DNA of 64,000 bases, from assembly GCF_036568125.1 (NCBI RefSeq), contig NZ_DATCTF010000010.1, positions 558,001 through 622,000 of the forward strand, read 5' to 3'. Origin of the DNA: Magnetovibrio sp. Its GTDB lineage: Bacteria > Pseudomonadota > Alphaproteobacteria > Rhodospirillales > Magnetovibrionaceae. Both the position numbers and the translations under genes were made by a program. The notes beneath the pieces are model-generated. The model worked only from the letters and a program-made list of their open reading frames with translations, ran no database searches and was not told the origin of the DNA. Shown piece by piece: positions 8,815 through 17,680 of this stretch. The stretch's first letter is position 1, and every line of letters begins with the position of its first letter.

Positions 8815-9405
8815 ATGATCGCATCCGAAACCCTTGCCGCATCCTCGTCCACCTTCGCCCTCATCGCGCTTGCCGAAATTGGCGATAAAAGCCAACTCGT
8901 GTGCATGACGCTGGCGTCGCGCCATCGCCATTGGCCGGTGATATTGGGCGCGGCGCTGGCGTTTTCGTTGCTCAATGTGTTGGCCGTCGTTTTCGGCGCC
9001 GCCGCCGCCGCGTGGTTGCCGCAACCGGTCGCCGCAACGATTGTGGCAATTTTGTTCTTTGCGTTCGCCGTGCACGCCTTTTTGCAAAAGGACGACGACG
9101 ACGATGGCGATGTGGTGGAAAAACCGGGCTACGGCATTTTCGTCACCACCTTGCTGCTGATTTTCGTGGCCGAATTCGGCGACAAGACCCAGATCGCGGT
9201 GGCCGGGTTGGCGGGCAGCCTAGCGCCGTTGTCGGTGTGGATCGGTGCGACGGCAGCATTGGTGACGGTGTCTGCGTTGGGCGTGTGGGCGGGGCGCACT
9301 GTGTTGCAGCGCTTGCCGCTGTTTTGGTTGCATCGTTTGGGGGCGGCGCTGTTTTTGTTGTTTGCGATTCTCGCCGGCGCGCGGGCGTTGGGTCTGAACC
9401 CGTAG
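8815..9405 (+). CDS. GDT1/TMEM165-family (UPF0016) cation transporter
   Basis: This family exports Mn2+ (MneA in bacteria) or exchanges Ca2+/Mn2+ for protons. The 196-residue protein has six hydrophobic segments in two repeats, each with the family motif: EIGDKSQL near residue 22 and EFGDKTQIA near residue 120. A short acidic loop (KDDDDDGD) separates the repeats. The upstream ribosome site is weak. It is convergent with sodB, with a shared terminator between them. Mn export beside an iron SOD gene is a suggestive neighbourhood only. Confidence 0.9.
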   Translation: MIASETLAASSSTFALIALAEIGDKSQLVCMTLASRHRHWPVILGAALAFSLLNVLAVVFGAAAAAWLPQPVAATIVAILFFAFAVHAFLQKDDDDDGDVVEKPGYGIFVTTLLLIFVAEFGDKTQIAVAGLAGSLAPLSVWIGATAALVTVSALGVWAGRTVLQRLPLFWLHRLGAALFLLFAILAGARALGLNP

Positions 9406-9415
9406 GCGGATGCAC

Positions 9416-9450
9416 AAAAAAAAGCTCGAAGGTTGCCCTTCGAGCCTTTT
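9416..9450. terminator. Bidirectional terminator between the GDT1 gene and sodB
   Basis: A perfect 9-bp stem GCTCGAAGG / CCTTCGAGC (loop TTGC) is flanked by eight A on the left and T4 on the right, so it can end both convergent transcripts. Confidence 0.92.
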
Positions 9451-9471
9451 CAATGGTGCAGAGAGATACGC

Positions 9472-10068
9472 TTAGCCAGCGAAGTTGGCGTTGGCGAAGT
9501 CCCAGTTGACCAGGTTGTTCAAGAACGCTTCCAGGAAGTCCGGACGGCGGTTCTGGTAATCGAGGTAGTAGGCGTGTTCCCACACATCGCAGGTGATGAT
9601 CGGGGTCGCGCCGCCGGTCAGCGGGCATTCGGCGTTCGGCGTTTTGACGATTTCAAGCTTGTCGCCTTTTTTCACTAACCAGGCCCAGCCGCTGCCGAAC
9701 TGGGTCATGCCGGCGGTTTTGAAGGCTTCTTTGAATTCAGCGTAGGAACCGAACGACGCGTTGATCGCGTCGGCGATCGCGCCGGTGGGCTCGCCGCCGC
9801 CGTTGGGGCTCATGGAGTTCCAGAAGAAGGTGTGATTCCAGACCTGTGCGGCGTTGTTGAAGATGCCGGCCTTGGACGCGTCGCCTGCGGTCGCTTTCAT
9901 GATCTCTTCCAGAGACATGCTCGCCATGTCCGTGTCAGCAACCATGTTGTTCAAGTTCACAACGTAGGTGTTGTGGTGCTTGCCATGGTGGAAGTCGAAC
10001 GTGTTGGCGGAGATATGCGGCTCCAGGGCATCCTTGGCGTAGGGAAGGGCGGGAAGTTCAAAAGCCAT
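9472..10068 (-). CDS. sodB: Iron superoxide dismutase
   Basis: Converts superoxide to peroxide and oxygen in the cytoplasm. The 198-residue protein starts at MAFELPALPY; a longer frame back to 10167 has no support. Metal ligands are visible as H27 (in FDFHHGKHH), H79, and D161/H165 in DVWEHAYYLDYQN. The sequence around HHGKHHNTYVVNLNN and the AQVWNHTFFWNSM block are typical of the iron type. Single gene with a shared terminator. Confidence 0.97.
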   Translation of the reverse strand: MAFELPALPYAKDALEPHISANTFDFHHGKHHNTYVVNLNNMVADTDMASMSLEEIMKATAGDASKAGIFNNAAQVWNHTFFWNSMSPNGGGEPTGAIADAINASFGSYAEFKEAFKTAGMTQFGSGWAWLVKKGDKLEIVKTPNAECPLTGGATPIITCDVWEHAYYLDYQNRRPDFLEAFLNNLVNWDFANANFAG

Positions 10069-10103
10069 TTTAGACCTCATTAAGTTAGCTATGATTGAAA
10101 CAG

Positions 10104-10110
10104 TTCTAAA
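10104..10110 (-). promoter_or_regulatory. Possible Irr-type iron-control half-site before sodB
   Basis: On the sodB strand this reads TTTAGAA, the half-site of the alphaproteobacterial iron control element, 36 bases before the start codon. The second half (TGTTTC) is poor, so support is weak. Confidence 0.2.
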
Positions 10111-10242
10111 CGATTGCCCAAAACATAGGGGCTTCGTCAGGAATTTCAAACGAACAATGGGTAACAAGCGAATTTTTCCGCATCAACGGGCATTTACCCT
10201 ACAATAAGCGCAAATCGTCCCTCAATTGGGTGAAAAAAATAG

Positions 10243-11010
10243 ATGCCCCCATCCGATTTTTCCGTGCTTGAACTGAGCCGTCAGGATCGCGAACGCTATT
10301 TGTGCGCGCTGGCCGCGCCGCATGACAAGCGCGCCGGTCTGATGGCGCTGATCGCGTTCAATCAGGAACTGGCGCGCATCGGCCAGACGGCATCCGAACC
10401 GATGTTGGGCAAAATCAAGCTGCAATGGTGGATCGACGTGGTGCCGGGCATTTTGCAAGGCCGCCCGCCGTCCCATCCCGTCGCCCGCGCGCTCGCCGAA
10501 ACAGGTGGCGCGCTTCAGGACCCATCGAAATCGTTGCGGGCCTTGATCGAGGCACGCAATTTTGACCTGGAACCTGAAAAACCCGCCTCCTTAAACGAAC
10601 TTCGTGCATATGCATACGCCACCAGCGGGGCGCTGCACGGGCTGATGTTGGATGTTTTGGGCATTACGGATGACGCTGTGCTCACCATTGCACGCGATGT
10701 CGGCGCGGCGTGGGCGCTGATCGGCGTGATGCGGGCGTTGCCTTATCGCACCGCGCATCGCCGTGACATGTTGCCCGCCGACACCACGGTTCGCGAGGTG
10801 CTGGAATGCGCGCAACGGATGCTGAGCGATGCGCGTCAAAATACCGTGCCGAAAGCCGCGCTGCCCGCCGTGTTGGTGGGGCGTTTGGCGGACCGCCATC
10901 TGTCGCGGCTGCAAAAGCAGAACTGGGACCCAGCCTTGATCGAAGAGCCACCCGCAGGCGTGGGCGCGGTGGCATCCATTTGGTTGGGTAAACTTTCCGG
11001 GCGCTATTAA
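10243..11010 (+). CDS. Squalene/phytoene synthase-like protein, NDUFAF6 type
   Basis: The 255-residue protein has the all-helical trans-prenyltransferase fold signature (YLCALAAPHDKRAGLMALIAFNQELARI, then KIKLQWWIDVV). The aspartate-rich DxxxD motifs that bind prenyl diphosphate in true squalene or phytoene synthases are not present at the two expected places. This matches the NDUFAF6 (C8orf38) branch, which in mitochondria assists complex I assembly. No carotenoid or hopanoid gene is nearby. A structural or assembly role is more likely than catalysis; that is inference. Confidence 0.85.
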   Translation: MPPSDFSVLELSRQDRERYLCALAAPHDKRAGLMALIAFNQELARIGQTASEPMLGKIKLQWWIDVVPGILQGRPPSHPVARALAETGGALQDPSKSLRALIEARNFDLEPEKPASLNELRAYAYATSGALHGLMLDVLGITDDAVLTIARDVGAAWALIGVMRALPYRTAHRRDMLPADTTVREVLECAQRMLSDARQNTVPKAALPAVLVGRLADRHLSRLQKQNWDPALIEEPPAGVGAVASIWLGKLSGRY

Positions 11011-11029
11011 AAGCGGTTTCGCAGGCGGG

Positions 11030-13624
11030 TTAATTCCACACATCGCCGGGCGTCGGCGCGGTCGATTCGACCGCAATTGGCGCGTCGGCTTTCAGCACCA
11101 TCAGCTCCAACTGGGACAGTTGCGGGAAGATCGGCTTGGCATGGCTTCGATACAGCAGCAGTGCGCCGCGATTGGTATCCGGAAAGCCGGACAGAGCGTC
11201 GTCGAATTTGCGAATTTCCAGGGTTACGACGGTGTCCGTGCCCGGCTCGCGGCTTTGCCACAGATAGGTCGGGTTTGCTTGGCGCGGCGCGGCCAGCGGC
11301 GCGATGGCGCGTTCGATCATCTCGGTGGGCGGGCCGTAACGTTTGGTGTAATAGCCAATGACGTGTTCAAACGCTTCGCTGCGAAAGAGACTGTGAAAGT
11401 TGGTCGCTCGACCGGCGTCATAGCGCGCCACCGCGCGGGTGCCCTGATACATGATGGTGTCGACCAGGAAATACTCTTCCAGCTCGAACGGCCAACTGAC
11501 CGTGTCGATGCAAAAAACCGTCTCGGTGCCGCCTTTAGAAATGCACGGTTTGTGGATGCTTTCTTGATCCAGAAGTTTGAGGCGATCCTCGCCGACTTCT
11601 TGCCCGACCTTGGTGTCGGAGCCGAGCGCCAGTTCCACCCCATCGAGAACTTGACCGCTGGGTTCGATCTCGCTGAGCACCACTGCCTCGCTGGGCAGGT
11701 CCGCGCCTTCGACTTTGGTGACGTCCCAGCCTTTTGTGCCGCTGACGCTTTCCTGGGTGCTTTCGAGCAACCCGGCGAGTTCGTCTACATCTCCCCCTGT
11801 CGGTGGTGGAGGAGACGAAAACGGATCGTCTGGAGCGCCTTGAGACGGCGGTGCGGCGAACGGATCGTCGGCTATGCCTTCGGGCGACGGCGGGCTTTTG
11901 GGCTCTTTGCTGGCGACCTCTTGGGCGTCGCCCAGGCCTTCGAGCAAATCCGAAACAGCCGGTGCTTTGGTGGTATCTTCTGGCATGGCCGCAAACGGAT
12001 CCGCGAACGGGTCTTCGGCTGCGGGAGCGCTCGGCGCAGGTGCGGGGGTACCTGGGGCGGCCTTGAGCGCGATTTCAGGGTCTTTGATTTTGACCTCGCC
12101 GTCTTTGATGACAAGGGCGGTGCGGGGGTCAAGCCCCAACCAAGCCAGCACGTCGGGGTCCACACCGCCGCCGAACGGTTTTGTGGGGTCGTAACGCTTA
12201 CCCGGCACGCCTGGCGCTTCCTTGAAATCGGGTGCGGGGGGGGGCGCGGCGGTGCCGCTCGATGCGGGTTGTTTCGGTGCGGCAGCCGGAGGCAAGCCTT
12301 CCAGAGGCTGCTCGTCATCGAGTGTGGCGTCGTCGATTTGCAAGTCGCCGAAGGCATCGCCGCCGCCGGCAGCGGGAGCACCGGTTGCGGGCGGAGGGGA
12401 GCCGACCGCATAAGGCGGCAAGGCAGGAGTCTCGACCTGAAGCGCAGCCAATTCCTCGTCTGTCAGTTCGCCAAGATCCGGCGACGGCGGCAATTGCTTG
12501 GCCAGTTCTTCCGGCGAGATCGGTACTTCTGGACCTTTGATCACGGCGTCGCCGCGTTCTGCCTCGATTTGGTGCAGTTGATTGGCCAACTCTTCTTCGG
12601 AAACGCTGCCGTTCGTTTGCGCGCGATCGTGTTCCCGGCGGACCACGCCGGTGACGTTGGGCGGTTTGAAAAAGTCGAAAAAGGTGGTGATGAAGGTCTT
12701 CGCCGCGGAGGGTTTGGCGTTTTCCTTGGCCGTTTCTTCCTTGGTGGGTTCAGGTGTGACCACGTCGATGGCCGGCGAGGGCGATGCTGGCGGCTCGGAC
12801 ATGACTTGGACGATGGGGGCGGGCTCGGGTGGCGTTTCAGGTGTAGCTTCTGGGGCCGTTTCGGGTGCAACTTCAGGCATCGATCCAAACGCCGGGTCGG
12901 GATTGATTTGCATCGCGCTCTTATAGGGGCTGTCGGGAATCTGCGGCGTCGCCTTGACGTTGGGTTCGGCCAGGTTGTCGCTGGGTTGCGACACGGCGAA
13001 CGGGTCGGGTTCCACGGCAATGGGGGCGTCAGATACTTGGGGGGCGGCTGGGGGGAGGTCCTCCAGCAGCGGATCGACGGGAGCTTCCGCTTGAGGTGAC
13101 GGTTGTTCCGGCGGCAGCGTGGCGATGTCGAACGGGTTGGCATCTTCCATCGAATTCATCGCTGTGCTCGGAGCGTCCGGCGCGCTTACAACCGGGCTTT
13201 GCGATTGGGCCAATTCCTCGACGGTGGGCGTCGGTTGGGCGGGCAGTCCGCTTTGCTTCGCTTGCGCGGCGTTACGCACGGAAATCAGATAGTGGGCAAT
13301 GTCGAAATAGCCGCGATCGATAGCCATATCGACGGGTTGAGTGCCGGAAAAGTCGCGCGCTTCGACGTCTGCGCCTTTTCCAATGGCGGCGCGCACGCCG
13401 TCCAGGTCGTTGCTGTCGACGGCCAAAAACAGCTCTTCGGTGGCCGCGTCGGGAAGCTGCTGAGCGTGGGCTTGAGCGACGAAGCTCAACGCGGACGGTC
13501 CATGCGTCGACAGCACGGACGGCCCCAACACAAGCACGGATACGGCGCACAACAAACCACCGACCCGCGTGCGATGCCGTGCGCGGGGTGGATAAGTTCT
13601 GGGTGTCTTCGTCGTGCGGGGCAT
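11030..13624 (-). CDS. Very large exported ankyrin and Pro/Ala/Glu-rich protein
   Basis: The 864-residue protein starts with a long signal peptide (cleavage near AHAQQ, about residue 55), then ankyrin-type repeats (about 60-125: AATEELFLAVDSNDLDGVRAAI and the repeat starting at ARDFSGTQPVDMAI). Residues about 145-620 are a low-complexity Pro/Ala/Glu/Asp linker. The last ~200 residues are a folded domain with two cysteines (SKGGTETVFCIDTVSW) and a modern hydrolysis-free look: alternating strands, no catalytic motif seen. I recognise no family for the C-terminal domain. Ribosome site is weak, but no later Met fits. It ends 19 bases from the convergent NDUFAF6-like gene. Periplasmic or cell-surface location is inferred. 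Confidence 0.8.
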   Translation of the reverse strand: MPRTTKTPRTYPPRARHRTRVGGLLCAVSVLVLGPSVLSTHGPSALSFVAQAHAQQLPDAATEELFLAVDSNDLDGVRAAIGKGADVEARDFSGTQPVDMAIDRGYFDIAHYLISVRNAAQAKQSGLPAQPTPTVEELAQSQSPVVSAPDAPSTAMNSMEDANPFDIATLPPEQPSPQAEAPVDPLLEDLPPAAPQVSDAPIAVEPDPFAVSQPSDNLAEPNVKATPQIPDSPYKSAMQINPDPAFGSMPEVAPETAPEATPETPPEPAPIVQVMSEPPASPSPAIDVVTPEPTKEETAKENAKPSAAKTFITTFFDFFKPPNVTGVVRREHDRAQTNGSVSEEELANQLHQIEAERGDAVIKGPEVPISPEELAKQLPPSPDLGELTDEELAALQVETPALPPYAVGSPPPATGAPAAGGGDAFGDLQIDDATLDDEQPLEGLPPAAAPKQPASSGTAAPPPAPDFKEAPGVPGKRYDPTKPFGGGVDPDVLAWLGLDPRTALVIKDGEVKIKDPEIALKAAPGTPAPAPSAPAAEDPFADPFAAMPEDTTKAPAVSDLLEGLGDAQEVASKEPKSPPSPEGIADDPFAAPPSQGAPDDPFSSPPPPTGGDVDELAGLLESTQESVSGTKGWDVTKVEGADLPSEAVVLSEIEPSGQVLDGVELALGSDTKVGQEVGEDRLKLLDQESIHKPCISKGGTETVFCIDTVSWPFELEEYFLVDTIMYQGTRAVARYDAGRATNFHSLFRSEAFEHVIGYYTKRYGPPTEMIERAIAPLAAPRQANPTYLWQSREPGTDTVVTLEIRKFDDALSGFPDTNRGALLLYRSHAKPIFPQLSQLELMVLKADAPIAVESTAPTPGDVWN

Positions 13625-13778
13625 CTGTCCCGATTATACCCTTGCCTCAAGTGGTGGGATACGGCCTTTGATTTTGCGGCTACAATGTTTGCCGAATTCC
13701 TGAAAATGCTATACCACGGTGTGAATGACAGGGCCCCTAAAAAAATACCAACAGCCCTGTGCGGGAGGATGACAAAAG

Positions 13779-14681
13779 ATGTTTAAGACTTTGAAAACAG
13801 GCCTCGTTGCTGCTGTGGCGGTCTGCTGTGCGACCTTCGCCGCACACGCGCAAGAGGTCAGCATCAAAAACGCCGATGGCTTGACCTTGGGCGCCAGTTT
13901 AGAGCTGGCCGATGGCAAAACCGTGGCCGATGGCGTGGTTTTGTTGACTCACGGCACCTTGGCGCACAACAAGATGGAAATCATCGTCAACTTGCAAAAG
14001 CTGTTGGCGGAACGCGGCGTCAGTTCACTGGCCCCGACGCTGAGCCTCGGCTTGGACAGCCGTACCGGCATGTACGACTGCAAGGTCCCCGCGACCCACA
14101 AGCATTCCGACGCGATGGTTGAAATCGGCCTGTGGTTGAATTGGTTGAAGGGTCAAGGCGCGACCAACGTGGTCCTCGCCGGTCATTCGCGTGGCGGCAA
14201 CCAGACCGCATGGTTCGCCGCCCGCGAAAACGACCCGGCGGTGTCCAAGGTGGTGTTGATCGCACCCGCGACGTGGAATGCCAAAGGCATGGCCATCAGC
14301 TTCGAAAAGAGCCACAAACAGCCGCTGGCCAAAGTCTATGGCGAGGCCGAAGCCATGGTCGCGGCGGGCAAGGGCGCTGAATTCATGAAGGGCGTAGGGG
14401 TGTTGTACTGCCCCGGGGCGGATGTCACCGCCGACAGTATCGTCGATTACTATGTCAATGACGATCGTCGCCACACGCCCAACCTGTTGCCGATGATCAA
14501 TGTGCCGGTTCTGGTCATTGCGGGCACCAAGGACACGGTGGTCGCAGGTTTGATCGATGCGGTCGAACCGTTGGCGGACGGCGAAAAAATCCAGCTTGCG
14601 GTGATCGACGGTGCCGACCACTTCTTCCTCGATTTCTATGCCGAGGATGCTGCGGATCGCATTGCCGAGTTTATTCAGTAA
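13779..14681 (+). CDS. Exported alpha/beta hydrolase
   Basis: The 300-residue protein has a signal peptide (MFKTLKTGLVAAVAVCCATF, cleavage after AHA, about residue 24). The nucleophile elbow is GHSRGG with S137; the acid is probably in the AGTKDTVV segment (about 250) and the histidine in GADHFFLDFY (about 280). An oxyanion-type turn THGTLAHN is at about 57-64. The substrate is not apparent; it could be an esterase, lipase or peptidase-like enzyme acting in the periplasm. GGAGGATG precedes the start. It stands alone and is followed by a strong terminator. Confidence 0.85.
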   Translation: MFKTLKTGLVAAVAVCCATFAAHAQEVSIKNADGLTLGASLELADGKTVADGVVLLTHGTLAHNKMEIIVNLQKLLAERGVSSLAPTLSLGLDSRTGMYDCKVPATHKHSDAMVEIGLWLNWLKGQGATNVVLAGHSRGGNQTAWFAARENDPAVSKVVLIAPATWNAKGMAISFEKSHKQPLAKVYGEAEAMVAAGKGAEFMKGVGVLYCPGADVTADSIVDYYVNDDRRHTPNLLPMINVPVLVIAGTKDTVVAGLIDAVEPLADGEKIQLAVIDGADHFFLDFYAEDAADRIAEFIQ

Positions 14682-14689
14682 AGCAAAGG

Positions 14690-14720
14690 GCGGAAGCGTT
14701 CAGGACGCTTCCGCTTTTTT
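14690..14720 (+). terminator. Terminator of the exported hydrolase gene
   Basis: A 10-bp stem GCGGAAGCGT / ACGCTTCCGC is followed by six T. The loop overlaps the stop codon of the convergent GST gene at 14700. Confidence 0.93.
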
Positions 14721-15314
14721 GATCGCCTCGCGCGCGCCGACGCGTACGGTCCACGCCTCGAGCAGCGGATAGTCGCTGAGCGGGATGTCGGCGAAGTCTT
14801 CCATAATGGTCATCCACGGATATAAGATCATGTCGGCGATGGAATATTCGCCCGCCAGATAATCCCGTCCTTGGGCCAGTGCGCCCTCCAGAACGCTCAG
14901 CGCCCGCCGCGTGCGGGTGCGTGCGCGTTCTTCGGAATAGATCTGCGGCGCGTCGGCTTGCAGGGTGTAGTGGTAAATGTCGAGCATCGCCGGCGTCAGG
15001 CTGGCGGCTTCGAACAGCAACCATTTCAACGTTTCGGCGCGGTCCGCCGGACGGTCCGGTCCGGGCAGGAAGCGACCGCACTTTTCCGCCAGATAAATCA
15101 TGATCGCGGACGATTCAAACAGCGCCGCGCCGGTGTCGGGATCGAACAGGCCGGGCACTTGGCCGGTGGGGCTGGCGCTGCGAAAACGCTCTTGCTCGAC
15201 GCTACCGTCTTCGAGAAAACGGTCGTCGATGAGGCGATGCTCGAGGTCCAATTCGGCGATGAGGATCTTCGCTTTGAGCACGTTCTGGGTCGGGTGTCCG
15301 TAAAGCTCGATCAT
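14700..15314 (-). CDS. Glutathione S-transferase family protein
   Basis: The 204-residue protein has the N-terminal thioredoxin-like GST domain ([27 protein letters not shown]-x-F/V-type loop QVPGLFD and [12 protein letters not shown] at about 50-75) and the C-terminal helical domain. It resembles the YfcG/YghU-like and Nu-class proteins. The start ATG overlaps the TGA of trmFO (ATGA), so the two are cotranscribed; a longer upstream extension would lie within trmFO. Function in thiol chemistry is likely; the substrate is unknown. Confidence 0.88.
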   Translation of the reverse strand: MIELYGHPTQNVLKAKILIAELDLEHRLIDDRFLEDGSVEQERFRSASPTGQVPGLFDPDTGAALFESSAIMIYLAEKCGRFLPGPDRPADRAETLKWLLFEAASLTPAMLDIYHYTLQADAPQIYSEERARTRTRRALSVLEGALAQGRDYLAGEYSIADMILYPWMTIMEDFADIPLSDYPLLEAWTVRVGAREAIKKAEAS

Positions 15315-16693
15315 GCTTTGGTGTCCTCCATCCAGGTGGCGAGGGCGGTGAGCGCGCGGGCGCACACGGCGGCTTTGCGGGCTTTTTTGCGGTCGCCGCG
15401 CTTCAAGCGCTTGCCGCGCAATTCCGGCGGGCGGTCATCGATTTCTGCGGGCGGGAACAGGCCGAAATTGATGTTCATGGGCTGATAGGTTTCGGCGTGG
15501 GCGTCGCCGGTAACGTGACCAAGCAGCGCGCCCAGCGCGGTGGTGTTCGGCGGCGGGGTGGAGTCTTGATCCAAGCGTTCGCGGCTGGCGAAACGTCCCG
15601 CGAGAAGCCCGATGGCGGTGCTTTCGACGTAGCCTTCGCAGCCGGTGATCTGCCCAGCGAAGCGGATGGTTGGTTTGGATTTGAGCCGCAGGGTGCGGTC
15701 GAGAAGTTCCGGGCTTTTGATGAAGGTGTTGCGGTGCATACCGCCCAGGCGTGCAAATTCAGCGTTTTCCAGGCCGGGAATGGTGCGGAAGATGCGTTTT
15801 TGCTCGCCGTACGTCAGTTTGGTTTGAAAGCCGACCATGTTCCACAGCGTGCCCAGATCGTTGTCTTGGCGCAGTTGCACGATGGCGTAAGAACGCTTGT
15901 CCGGTGCGTTGGGGTTGGTCAGTCCGACCGGCTTCATCGGCCCAAATGTGAGCGTCTCGGCGCCGCGCTCGGCCATCACTTCGATGGGCAGGCAGCCTTC
16001 GAAATAGGGGGTGTCTTTTTCCCAGTCCTTGAAATCCTGCTTTTCGGCGTCCAACAGTGCCTGGATGAAGGCGTGGTACTGCTCTTTGTCCATGGCGCAG
16101 TTGATGTAGTCGTTGCCGTCGCCCTTGTCGTAGCGCGACTGGAACCAGGCCTTGGAAAAGTCGATGCTGTCTTTGTAAACGATCGGCGCGATGGCGTCGA
16201 AAAAGGCCATTTGATCCGCTCCGGTCAAGGCGCGGACCGACTGCGACAGCGCGTCGGACGTCAACGGTCCGGTGGCGACGATGACGCTGTCCCAATCCAG
16301 GTTTTGCAGATCGGTGACCTCTTCGCGGGTGATGGTCACCAGCGGATGCTCGCCGAGTGCTTTTTCGACGGCGGCGGAAAAACCCTCGCGGTCAACCGCC
16401 AGCGCGCCGCCCGCAGGGACGCGGTTTTCATCGGCGCAGCGCATGATCAGAGAGCCGAGGCGGCGCATTTCTTCGTGCAGCAAGCCCACCGCGTTGGCGG
16501 TGTGATCGTCGGCGCGCAACGAGTTGGAGCAGACCAATTCCGCCAATCCGCCGGTTTGATGCGCTGGAGTGGTCTTGACGGGGCGCATTTCGTGCAGGAC
16601 GACGGGAATACCCGCTTGCGCGATTTGCCACGCGGCTTCGGAACCCGCGAGCCCGCCGCCGATGATATGGATGGGGTGAGTATCGTTTGTCAT
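15311..16693 (-). CDS. trmFO: Folate/FAD-dependent tRNA (uracil-54-C5)-methyltransferase TrmFO
   Basis: Makes m5U54 in the T-loop of tRNAs from methylenetetrahydrofolate. The 460-residue protein starts at [22 protein letters not shown], giving the FAD-binding [10 protein letters not shown] loop at residues ~10-20. The family blocks [11 protein letters not shown] and INFGLFPP are present. Length is normal for the family. Bacteria use TrmFO in place of TrmA; its presence is typical of alphaproteobacteria and Gram-positives. Upstream in-frame codons to 16729 lack a ribosome site. Confidence 0.97.
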   Translation of the reverse strand: MTNDTHPIHIIGGGLAGSEAAWQIAQAGIPVVLHEMRPVKTTPAHQTGGLAELVCSNSLRADDHTANAVGLLHEEMRRLGSLIMRCADENRVPAGGALAVDREGFSAAVEKALGEHPLVTITREEVTDLQNLDWDSVIVATGPLTSDALSQSVRALTGADQMAFFDAIAPIVYKDSIDFSKAWFQSRYDKGDGNDYINCAMDKEQYHAFIQALLDAEKQDFKDWEKDTPYFEGCLPIEVMAERGAETLTFGPMKPVGLTNPNAPDKRSYAIVQLRQDNDLGTLWNMVGFQTKLTYGEQKRIFRTIPGLENAEFARLGGMHRNTFIKSPELLDRTLRLKSKPTIRFAGQITGCEGYVESTAIGLLAGRFASRERLDQDSTPPPNTTALGALLGHVTGDAHAETYQPMNINFGLFPPAEIDDRPPELRGKRLKRGDRKKARKAAVCARALTALATWMEDTKA

Positions 16694-16806
16694 GGCAGAT
16701 GTCTTAATCTCACCGGCTCCGCGTTGCAATCCCTGCGTTGGCGCTCTTGACAGCTTGGGGGGAGAAGGCTACCTCTCGCGACGGGTCAAACGAGGAGTGA
16801 ACCACC

Positions 16807-17250
16807 GTGGAGCAGTTTCAGACCGAAACCTACAAATTCGTCCTGATCGGCGTGGCCGTGATCGTCTTCATGCGCTTTTTGCCGCGGATCAAGGCCAAAA
16901 TGCTGGGCATTCCGTTTGTCAAAGCCGAAGACGTGAAAAAACGCATGGATGCGGGCGAAGACCTGATCGTCATCGACGTGCGCACGCCGGGCGAATTCAC
17001 CGGCAACCTGGGCCACATTGAAGGGGCGCTGAACCTCGATGCATCGGCGCTCAGTGTCAAATTGGCCGCTTTGGCCGATCAGTTGGAGCCATACAAAAAC
17101 GACCCCATCGTGGTCACCTGCCGTACCGACAACCGTTCACCGGGCGCGGCGCGCATTCTGTTTCAGAAGGGTTTCAAAAACCTGATGATCATGGGTGGCG
17201 GCATGAGCAGCTGGAACCGCGCGGGCTATCCAGTCACTTATAAGCGCTGA
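16807..17250 (+). CDS. Membrane-anchored rhodanese-like protein
   Basis: The 147-residue protein has one N-terminal membrane helix (about 11-27) and then a rhodanese domain, with the active-site loop C105-R-T-D-N-R-S. The catalytic Cys is present, so sulfurtransferase or related thiol activity is possible. The start is GTG with GAGGAGTGA about 8 bases before it. It is divergent from trmFO and stands alone. The sulfur donor and acceptor cannot be told. Confidence 0.87.
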   Translation: MEQFQTETYKFVLIGVAVIVFMRFLPRIKAKMLGIPFVKAEDVKKRMDAGEDLIVIDVRTPGEFTGNLGHIEGALNLDASALSVKLAALADQLEPYKNDPIVVTCRTDNRSPGAARILFQKGFKNLMIMGGGMSSWNRAGYPVTYKR

Positions 17251-17256
17251 TCCGCG

Positions 17257-17544
17257 TTAGCTGGCCAGCAGCCTGATATCGGCGTTGAGGTCGTTATGGG
17301 CCGACGCGCAAGGCATTGGCCGCGTCTGCGGATGCAGTTGCGTAGCGGACTTGCTGGCATTGAACGCTTCTTCGAGGTGCTTGCGGATTTGCGTTAAGTC
17401 GACGCGTCGCGGCGGCGTGATCTTGTAGATCTGCTCTTTAGCGCGAAACTGCGCGCAGCCGATGGCATCTACAGCCGTAATGCTGGAGCACAGGCCCTTA
17501 GCCCAATAAAAGCAGCTCGATTTGTTGCACTGAATATCGTTCAT
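17257..17544 (-). CDS. Small Cys-rich protein with a DUF1540-like motif
   Basis: The 95-residue protein has an N-terminal four-cysteine cluster, C6-x4-C11-x7-C19-x10-C30, with an aromatic residue after the second Cys, as in the DUF1540 zinc-binding domain. The rest is basic and carries no recognised motif. The ATG at 17544 is chosen over an upstream TTG at 17565. A perfect CRP-like palindrome sits about 80 bases upstream. Metal binding is likely; function is unknown. Confidence 0.65.
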   Translation of the reverse strand: MNDIQCNKSSCFYWAKGLCSSITAVDAIGCAQFRAKEQIYKITPPRRVDLTQIRKHLEEAFNASKSATQLHPQTRPMPCASAHNDLNADIRLLAS

Positions 17545-17621
17545 GCTCTTCACATAACCGTTCAATATGACAACATTGCGTCGTCATCTTTACGTTTTGT
17601 AAAGATTTTTGTGGATTGCGA

Positions 17622-17639
17622 GTGTGATGGATGTCACAC
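17622..17639. promoter_or_regulatory. Perfect CRP-type palindrome
   Basis: GTGTGATGGATGTCACAC is GTGTGA-N6-TCACAC, the classic TGTGA-N6-TCACA site. It lies 77 bases before the start codon of the small Cys-rich gene and downstream of the hemerythrin gene, so the Cys-rich gene is the likely target. The window encodes a Crp-family protein at 58962. Confidence 0.6.
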
Positions 17640-17680
17640 CCTCAGGGTGAATCTTGTAGCGCATTGATATATAATGATTA

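Noticed and set aside
11120-13099. Long open frame antisense to the large ankyrin/proline-rich gene
   Set aside because: Composition is Arg/Gly/Phe-rich without motifs; the minus-strand gene has signal peptide and ankyrin repeats.
15497-16750. Open frame antisense to trmFO
   Set aside because: Shadow of trmFO with no recognisable domain.
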